This document shows, piece by piece, positions 23,604 to 28,922 of a stretch of 28,922 nucleotides of DNA. This DNA is from Regnicoccus frigidus (lineage in GTDB: Bacteria > Cyanobacteriota > Cyanobacteriia > PCC-6307 > Cyanobiaceae), in NCBI GenBank assembly GCA_025194985.1, contig JAOANE010000056.1, positions 1 to 28,922 on the forward strand, written 5' to 3'. The first letter of the stretch is position 1, and each line of letters opens with the position of its first letter. The translations under genes and the position numbers were made by a program. The notes beneath the pieces are model-generated. The model was given only the letters and a program-made list of their open reading frames with translations. It did not search any database and was not told the DNA's origin.

Positions 23604-25406
23604 ATGGCCCTGCTGGTTCAGAAGTTCGGGGGGACCTCCCTCGGCAGCATCGAGCGAATCCAGGCCGTGGCCGGGCGCATTGCCGCCAGCCGCGAGCAGG
23701 GTTACGACCTGCTGATTGTCGTCTCGGCGATGGGCCACACCACCGATGAGCTCACCGGCCTGGCGCACGCCATCCATGCCGATCCACCCCAGCGGGAGCT
23801 CGACATGCTGCTGGCCACCGGCGAGCAGGTCTCGATTGCCCTACTGGCGATGGCCCTCCACGCCCTGGGGGTGCCGGCGGTCTCGATGACCGGCACCCAG
23901 GTCGGGATTGTCACCGAGTCGGCCCACGGCCGCGCCCGCATCCTTGAAGTCCGCACCGATCGGCTCAGGAAACTGCTCGACGATGGCTGCGTCGTGGTGG
24001 TAGCCGGCTTCCAGGGCACCAGCTGCGGCAGTGCAGGCACCCCGGAGATCACCACCCTGGGCCGGGGGGGATCGGACACCTCGGCCGTGGCCCTGGCGGC
24101 GGCGATGGGGGCGGAGGCCTGCGAGATCTACACCGATGTGGCCGGGGTGCTCAGCACCGATCCCCGCCAGGTGGCCGGGGCCCAGCTGATGGAGACGGTC
24201 AGCTGCAACGAGATGCTGGAGTTGGCCAGCCTCGGGGCGGCCGTTCTCCATCCCCGCGCCGTGGAGATCGCTCGCAACTACGGCGTGCCGCTGGTGGTGC
24301 GCTCCAGCTGGAGTGAGGCCGCCGGCACCCGCCTGACCAGCGGCTCGCCGCGACCGATCGGCAGTGGGGGTCTGGAACTGGGCAAGCCGGTGGATGGGGC
24401 TGAACTCGAGGATCACCAGGCCGTGGTCGCCCTCACCTACGTGCCCGATCGCCCCGGCGTGGCGGCCCTGCTGTTCGAAGCCCTCTCAAACGCCGGTCTG
24501 AACGTCGATTTGATCGTCCAGGCCACCCACTCAGGCGCCACCAATGACATCGCCTTCACCGTCAGTGAAGACCAGCTGGAGGCGGCCACAGCCGTTTGCC
24601 GCAGCTTGCTGGCAGAGCTGGGGGCCGATCAGACGGCCCTGACCAGCCAGGCTGGGCTGGCCAAGCTGAGCATCTCCGGGGCAGGAATCATGGGACGGCC
24701 TGGTGTCGCCGCCCGCCTGTTCGACACCCTGGCCCGCTACGGGATCAACCTGCGCCTGATCGCCACCAGCGAAGTGAAGGTGAGTTGTGTGCTGGAGGGC
24801 AGCCAGGCCTTCAAGGCCCTGCGGGCCACCGCCGAGGTGTTTGAGCTGCAGGATCAGCAGCTCCGCCAGAACCCGGTCCCCTGCAACCTCGGTGATCCCG
24901 CCGTGCGCGGTGTCGCCCTCGACCGCCACCAGGCCCAGGTGGTCGTGCGCCAGGTGCCCGATCGCCCCGGCAGTGCCGCCGCCGTCTGCCGCGCCCTGGC
25001 CGATGCCGGCATCAGCCTTGACACGATCGTGCAGTCGGAGCGCACCCACAGTTGTGAGACCGGCCCGGCCCTGCGCCGCGACATGAGCTTCACCCTGCGC
25101 CGCGACGACCTCGGCAGAGCCAGCCTGGCGCTGCAGCCGCTGCTGATGCAGTGGCCTGCCGCCAGCTTTGAGGAGGGGATCGCCATTGCCAGGGTGAGTG
25201 CGGTCGGTGCCGGCATGCCCTGCACTCCTGGCACCGCCGCGCGCATGTTCCGCGCCCTGGCTGAAGCGGGGGTGAACATCGAGATGATCGCCACCAGCGA
25301 GATCCGCACCAGCTGTGTGGTGGGCGAGGCCGATGGGGTTCGCGCCCTGCAGGCCGTGCACGCCTGCTTCGGTTTGGATGCGGCCTGCGTTGAGGCGGCC
25401 TGTTAG
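23604..25406 (+). CDS. lysC: Aspartate kinase with four ACT domains
   Basis: Aspartate kinase phosphorylates aspartate, the first step to lysine, threonine, methionine and isoleucine. The kinase domain (about 1-250) begins LLVQKFGGTSLGS and includes TTLGRGGSDTSAVALAAAMGA and IYTDVAGVLSTDPR. Two ACT pairs follow, at about 272-420 and 444-597, each with a VPDRPG first half and a GRPGVAARLF / TPGTAARMF second half. The duplicated regulatory part makes it 600 residues long, against about 410 in most bacteria. This is the known cyanobacterial form and points to feedback control by lysine and/or threonine. The stop is immediately followed by the next gene's ATG. Confidence 0.97.
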   Translation: MALLVQKFGGTSLGSIERIQAVAGRIAASREQGYDLLIVVSAMGHTTDELTGLAHAIHADPPQRELDMLLATGEQVSIALLAMALHALGVPAVSMTGTQVGIVTESAHGRARILEVRTDRLRKLLDDGCVVVVAGFQGTSCGSAGTPEITTLGRGGSDTSAVALAAAMGAEACEIYTDVAGVLSTDPRQVAGAQLMETVSCNEMLELASLGAAVLHPRAVEIARNYGVPLVVRSSWSEAAGTRLTSGSPRPIGSGGLELGKPVDGAELEDHQAVVALTYVPDRPGVAALLFEALSNAGLNVDLIVQATHSGATNDIAFTVSEDQLEAATAVCRSLLAELGADQTALTSQAGLAKLSISGAGIMGRPGVAARLFDTLARYGINLRLIATSEVKVSCVLEGSQAFKALRATAEVFELQDQQLRQNPVPCNLGDPAVRGVALDRHQAQVVVRQVPDRPGSAAAVCRALADAGISLDTIVQSERTHSCETGPALRRDMSFTLRRDDLGRASLALQPLLMQWPAASFEEGIAIARVSAVGAGMPCTPGTAARMFRALAEAGVNIEMIATSEIRTSCVVGEADGVRALQAVHACFGLDAACVEAAC

Positions 25407-26741
25407 ATGCACTGGCTGCGCCACCGCCGCTTGCTCGCCCTGGCCGCGAGTCTCGACGCCCTCGGGGTCAGCCTGTTGGCCGTTTGGATCGATCGGGCCC
25501 GCAGCGGCCAGATCGAACAACAACTTGGCCTGCTGCTGCTGATCGTGGCGATCTATTGGACCCTGGGCTGGTTGCTCGGCTCTTACACCCTGCTCAAGCA
25601 GGCCCGGCTGCGCTGGAGTCAGCTTGTGATCAGGGTGGGGATAGCCTGCCTCGGCACGGTGCTGGCGGCGGCAGTGCTGGGCTGGTTGCTCCAGGCCCCG
25701 CCTGCGATCACCCTGTTGCATCGGGGCAGCCTGATCCCCTTGTTCGCCTTAGCCGGCCTCTGGAGCGCCGGGGTGAGGCTGTGGATTCGGCGGCTGTCGC
25801 AGACCAACGGCGATGGGTCCTGGCTTGTGCTGGCCCTGGCGGAGGAGAAGGCCCCGGTTGGCTGCGAATGGCGGCGCCTCGGCCCCCAGCCACTGCCATT
25901 GATCGAAAGCCTGCCGGCCTCCCTGTCGATGCCAGAGGCCCTGGCAGGCCAGGGCCGGGTTCCGGCCGGAGTGGCCTTCAGCCCGGGGGTGCTCGCCCAG
26001 GCGAATCTCCAGGCCGATGTGGAGGCATTGGTGGGGCGCGGATGGTCGGTCACCACACTGGCCCAGCTGGCTGAGCGGGAGCTGCAACGCATCCCTCCCC
26101 AGTGGGTGGGTTCCCAGTGGCTGCTGTTCGCTGCTCGGATCGAAGCCAGCCGCTTCGGCTTTGAGCACCAGCTCAAGCGCTACGCCGATGTGTTGATCAG
26201 CCTGCTGTTGCTGCTGTTCAGCGCACCGTTGTTGGTTGTGGCGGCCCTGCTGATCAAGCTCGGGGATGGGGGCCCGATCCTTTATCGCCAGTGCCGCAGC
26301 GGCTTCCTCGGACAGCCCTTCATGGTGATCAAACTGCGCACGATGATCTCGGATGCGGAAGTTGCCCAGGCCGTCTGGTCGCAGCCCAACGATCAGCGCA
26401 TCACAGCGGTGGGCAGCTGGCTGCGACGCACCCGCCTCGATGAACTGCCCCAACTTCTCAACGTGTTGCGCGGCGAGATGAGCCTGATCGGGCCGCGGCC
26501 GGAGCGCCCGGAACTGGAGGAGGAACTGGAGCGTCGCATCCCCCATTACCGGCTGCGGCACTGGGCCCTGCCTGGGCTGAGCGGCTGGGCTCAGGTGAAC
26601 ATGCCTTACACATCCTCAGTGGAAGATGCCGCCCTGAAACTCAGCTATGACCTCTTCTATCTGCGCAACAGCAACATCTGGCTGGATCTGTTGATCCTGT
26701 TCAAAACAATCAAGATCGTACTTAAAGCTGCGGGCCGTTAG
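25407..26741 (+). CDS. Polyprenyl-phosphate hexose-1-phosphate transferase
   Basis: This membrane enzyme starts glycan synthesis by moving a sugar-1-phosphate from a nucleotide sugar to undecaprenyl phosphate (WbaP/WcaJ type). It has 444 residues. Four hydrophobic helices occupy about 1-130, a soluble middle region follows, then the re-entrant helix LLLLLFSAPLLVVAALLI. The catalytic domain holds QPFMVIKLRTM (about 303-313), TRLDELPQLLNVLRGEMSLIGPRPERPEL with the Asp-Glu pair, and the end PGLSGWAQVNMP...YDLFYLRN. The ATG touches the lysC stop with no gap, so it is probably co-transcribed. It may prime the polymer handled by the island at 1848-15653, though an unrelated exopolysaccharide is possible. 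Confidence 0.93.
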   Translation: MHWLRHRRLLALAASLDALGVSLLAVWIDRARSGQIEQQLGLLLLIVAIYWTLGWLLGSYTLLKQARLRWSQLVIRVGIACLGTVLAAAVLGWLLQAPPAITLLHRGSLIPLFALAGLWSAGVRLWIRRLSQTNGDGSWLVLALAEEKAPVGCEWRRLGPQPLPLIESLPASLSMPEALAGQGRVPAGVAFSPGVLAQANLQADVEALVGRGWSVTTLAQLAERELQRIPPQWVGSQWLLFAARIEASRFGFEHQLKRYADVLISLLLLLFSAPLLVVAALLIKLGDGGPILYRQCRSGFLGQPFMVIKLRTMISDAEVAQAVWSQPNDQRITAVGSWLRRTRLDELPQLLNVLRGEMSLIGPRPERPELEEELERRIPHYRLRHWALPGLSGWAQVNMPYTSSVEDAALKLSYDLFYLRNSNIWLDLLILFKTIKIVLKAAGR

Positions 26742-26774
26742 GCATTGCTTGCACTGCTCTTCTGAGTGATCACT

Positions 26775-28781
26775 TCAGTGACGGCCCACCAGCTTCTGGC
26801 GCAGTTTCTTGATGCGGTCACGCAGGTTGCCGGCCTCTTCAAATTCAAGATTCTTGGCCGCCACTTTCATCTTGTCTTCGAGCTCGAGGATCACTTCCGG
26901 TAAGGCGTCGAGGGGCACATCCCTGTACAAGGCCCAATCGTCAACCACCTCCGGGATGTCATCGTTGAGCCGGCGGCTGAACTCAAGAGAGGAGAGGATC
27001 GAGTTGCCGGCCCGCTTGCCGGCCGGAGAGGGGGTGATTCCGTGCGTTTCGTTATATGTTTGCTGGATGACCCGGCGCCGTTCCGTTTCGGAGATGGCTT
27101 TGGCCATCGAGTCCGTGAGGTTGTCGGCGTAGAGCAGGGCTCTGCCATCCACATGGCGGGCGGCCCGGCCGATCGTCTGAATCAAGGAGCGCTCGGCCCG
27201 CAGGAATCCTTCCTTGTCCGCATCGAGAATGGCCACCAGAGAAACCTCCGGCAGGTCGAGGCCTTCGCGTAGCAGGTTGACACCAATAAGGGCATCAAAG
27301 AGGCCATTGCGGAGATCCTGAATGATTTCAATCCGCTCGATCGAGTGGATCTCCGAGTGCAAATAGCGGACTCGCACCCCATTCTCGGCCAGGTAATCGG
27401 TGAGATCCTCGGCCATCCGCTTGGTGAGGGTGGTGATCAAGCAGCGTTCCTGGCGCTCGGCCCGAACCCGGATCTCCCCGAGCAGGTCGTCGACCTGGCC
27501 CGCACTGGGGCGCACCTCCACAACCGGATCGAGCACGCCCGTCGGACGGATCACCTGCTGGGCCACCTGGCCAACACTCTGCTCCAGCTCCCAGGTGCCT
27601 GGGGTGGCCGAGACGAAGATCGTCTGGTGGGCTTTTTCCCAGAATTCCTCGGCCTTGAGCGGCCGGTTGTCGGCGGCGCTGGGCAGCCGGAAGCCGTGGT
27701 CGATCAGCACCTTCTTGCGGGCCTGGTCGCCGTTGTACATGGCGTGCAACTGGGAACAGGTGACGTGGCTTTCGTCCACCACCAGCAGCCAGTCATCGGG
27801 GAAGTAGTCGATCAGGCATTCCGGCGGAGTTCCCGCTTGGCGGCCGGCCAGGTGGCGGGCATAGTTCTCAACCCCGTTGCAGTAGCCCACCTCCTTGAGC
27901 ATCTCCAGGTCGTAGGCGGTGCGCTGCTCCAGCCGCTGGGCTTCAAGCAGCTGGCCCTGGCTGTTGAGGACGTCGAGTCGTTGCTTCAGTTCTTCCCGGA
28001 TAGCGGCGATGGCGCCTTCCAGTCGGTCTTTGGGTGTAACGAAGTGTTTGGCCGGATAGATGTTCACCGTCTCCAGGCTCTGGAGAATCTCACCGGTGGT
28101 GGGATCCACATAACGGATCGCCTCCACCTCATCACCGAACAGTTCGATTCGCACCAATCGGTCTTCATAGGCGGGGCCGATCTCGAGCACATCGCCCTTG
28201 ATACGGAAGCGACCTCGGCTCACGTCGATATCATTGCGCGAATACTGGTTATTCACCAACTCCCGCAGGGAGCCGCGCAGATCGAGGCTCTCGCCCACCT
28301 GAAACTTGACGGCGGCCTTGAGGTATTCCGAGGGGATGCCGAGCCCGTAGATGCAGCTGATCGAGGCCACCACAATCACGTCCCGCCGCTCGAACAGGGA
28401 GCGGGTGGCCGAGTGACGCAGCATGTCGATCTCTTCGTTGATCGAGGCCGTCTTGGCGATGTAGGTGTCCGAGACCGGCACATAGGCCTCGGGCTGGTAA
28501 TAGTCGTAGTAGGAGATGAAATATTCGACGGCGTTGTTCGGGAAGAATTCCCGCAGCTCGTTACAGAGCTGGGCCGCCAGTGTTTTGTTATGGGCGAGAA
28601 CCAGAGCTGGCCGCCCCGTGCGCTCGATCACATTGGCGATCGAAAAGGTCTTGCCGGTGCCGGTGGCACCCAACAAGGTCTGGAAGCGCTCCCCACCATC
28701 CACTCCCTTGGTGAGAGCGGCGATGGCGGAGGGTTGGTCGCCTTTCGGTACGTAGGGCGCCTGAAGATCGAATCGGGCCAT
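26775..28781 (-). CDS. uvrB: UvrABC excision repair helicase subunit UvrB
   Basis: UvrB verifies DNA damage delivered by UvrA and recruits UvrC for incision. The 668-residue length is normal. Walker A GATGTGKT is at 38-45, the DNA-wedging hairpin region includes YYDYYQPEAYVP, and the helicase motifs VVDESH, VSATPGTWE, LHSEIHSIER, GVNLLREGLDLPEVSLV and QTIGRAARH are all present. The C-terminal UVR motif (LEDKMKVAAKNLEFEEAGNLRDRIKKL) that binds UvrC is complete. The stop lies 33 bases from the convergent sugar transferase; a 10-bp palindrome AGTGATCACT (26765-26774) sits between them. Confidence 0.98.
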   Translation of the reverse strand: MARFDLQAPYVPKGDQPSAIAALTKGVDGGERFQTLLGATGTGKTFSIANVIERTGRPALVLAHNKTLAAQLCNELREFFPNNAVEYFISYYDYYQPEAYVPVSDTYIAKTASINEEIDMLRHSATRSLFERRDVIVVASISCIYGLGIPSEYLKAAVKFQVGESLDLRGSLRELVNNQYSRNDIDVSRGRFRIKGDVLEIGPAYEDRLVRIELFGDEVEAIRYVDPTTGEILQSLETVNIYPAKHFVTPKDRLEGAIAAIREELKQRLDVLNSQGQLLEAQRLEQRTAYDLEMLKEVGYCNGVENYARHLAGRQAGTPPECLIDYFPDDWLLVVDESHVTCSQLHAMYNGDQARKKVLIDHGFRLPSAADNRPLKAEEFWEKAHQTIFVSATPGTWELEQSVGQVAQQVIRPTGVLDPVVEVRPSAGQVDDLLGEIRVRAERQERCLITTLTKRMAEDLTDYLAENGVRVRYLHSEIHSIERIEIIQDLRNGLFDALIGVNLLREGLDLPEVSLVAILDADKEGFLRAERSLIQTIGRAARHVDGRALLYADNLTDSMAKAISETERRRVIQQTYNETHGITPSPAGKRAGNSILSSLEFSRRLNDDIPEVVDDWALYRDVPLDALPEVILELEDKMKVAAKNLEFEEAGNLRDRIKKLRQKLVGRH

Positions 28782-28836
28782 GCCCGTGGGAAATCAGGCG
28801 GAGCCTGGAGAATGGGGCAATCAGTCTACGGAGGGT

Positions 28837-28922
28837 TCAGGCCACACCGCCGCTCACCAGGGTCATGGCCCGGGTCAGGCCCACATCCAAACCGAGCAGT
28901 CGCAGGATCAGAGCGCTCAGAA
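28837..28922 (-). CDS. Hypothetical protein, C-terminal tip only
   Basis: On the minus strand a frame enters from beyond the window and ends with TGA at 28837-28839. The visible 27 residues (LSALILRLLGLDVGLTRAM, then TLVSGGVA) are hydrophobic and codon use suits this genome. The gene would be just upstream of uvrB in the same direction. No family can be assigned from so little. Confidence 0.4.
   Translation of the reverse strand, partial: LSALILRLLGLDVGLTRAMTLVSGGVA

Noticed and set aside
24531..25721. Minus-strand frame of 396 codons opposite lysC
   Set aside because: No recognisable domain, and lysC is certain on the other strand.
26765..26774. Palindrome AGTGATCACT between the sugar transferase and uvrB
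   Set aside because: It is ten bases, with no loop or T-tract and no second copy seen nearby; not enough for a terminator or operator call.
1..28922. CRISPR arrays, rRNA genes, prophage or retron-like elements
   Set aside because: I saw no evenly spaced identical repeats with unique spacers, no rRNA signatures, and no phage, reverse-transcriptase or Cas-like proteins.

Overview
The window comes from a high-GC unicellular cyanobacterium of the picocyanobacterial type (Cyanobium or freshwater Synechococcus). The photosystem II subunit gene psbZ next to ribH, the four-ACT aspartate kinase, precorrin-8X methylmutase and short intergenic gaps all fit this. The genus is an inference from gene content and base composition, not from a search.

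Layout: (1) 1-1164, core: the 5' part of secA (minus), a GNAT acetyltransferase and tRNA-Gly(GCC). (2) 1165-1847, a gene-poor stretch holding a 60-codon reading frame made of 21-bp (heptad) repeats. (3) 1848-7281, the left half of a surface-polysaccharide island: an intact divergent GDP-mannose 4,6-dehydratase-like gene, a decayed canonical gmd, and three glycosyltransferase genes. (4) 7395-15653, a six-gene minus-strand operon with every start and stop overlapping: wzm-wzt, two class I methyltransferases, an FkbM methyltransferase, and a large three-module glycosyltransferase whose third module is cut short. Much of this DNA is AT-richer than the flanks, which suggests acquisition by transfer. 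(5) 15961-17683, a complete IS66-type element whose inverted ends I could define; its transposase has one in-frame amber stop. (6) 17712-28922, core and housekeeping: ribH, psbZ, a VapBC-type toxin-antitoxin pair, mutS, cobH, holA, lysC, a polyprenyl-phosphate sugar-1-phosphate transferase, uvrB, and the 3' tip of another gene.

How the genes work together: the membrane sugar-phosphate transferase at 25407 could start glycans on undecaprenyl phosphate. The dehydratase-like gene would supply a GDP-deoxyhexose precursor, and the glycosyltransferases would extend the chain. Wzm/Wzt would export it by the ABC-transporter route. Wzt has a C-terminal carbohydrate-binding domain, and three methyltransferase genes follow it directly. 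That resembles systems in which a methylated chain end is the export signal, although this link is inferred here. I see no clearly new defence or RNA-guided system. The most distinctive features are the heptad-repeat reading frame, the amber-interrupted IS66 beside the export operon, the mosaic wzt, and the truncated multi-module glycosyltransferase.
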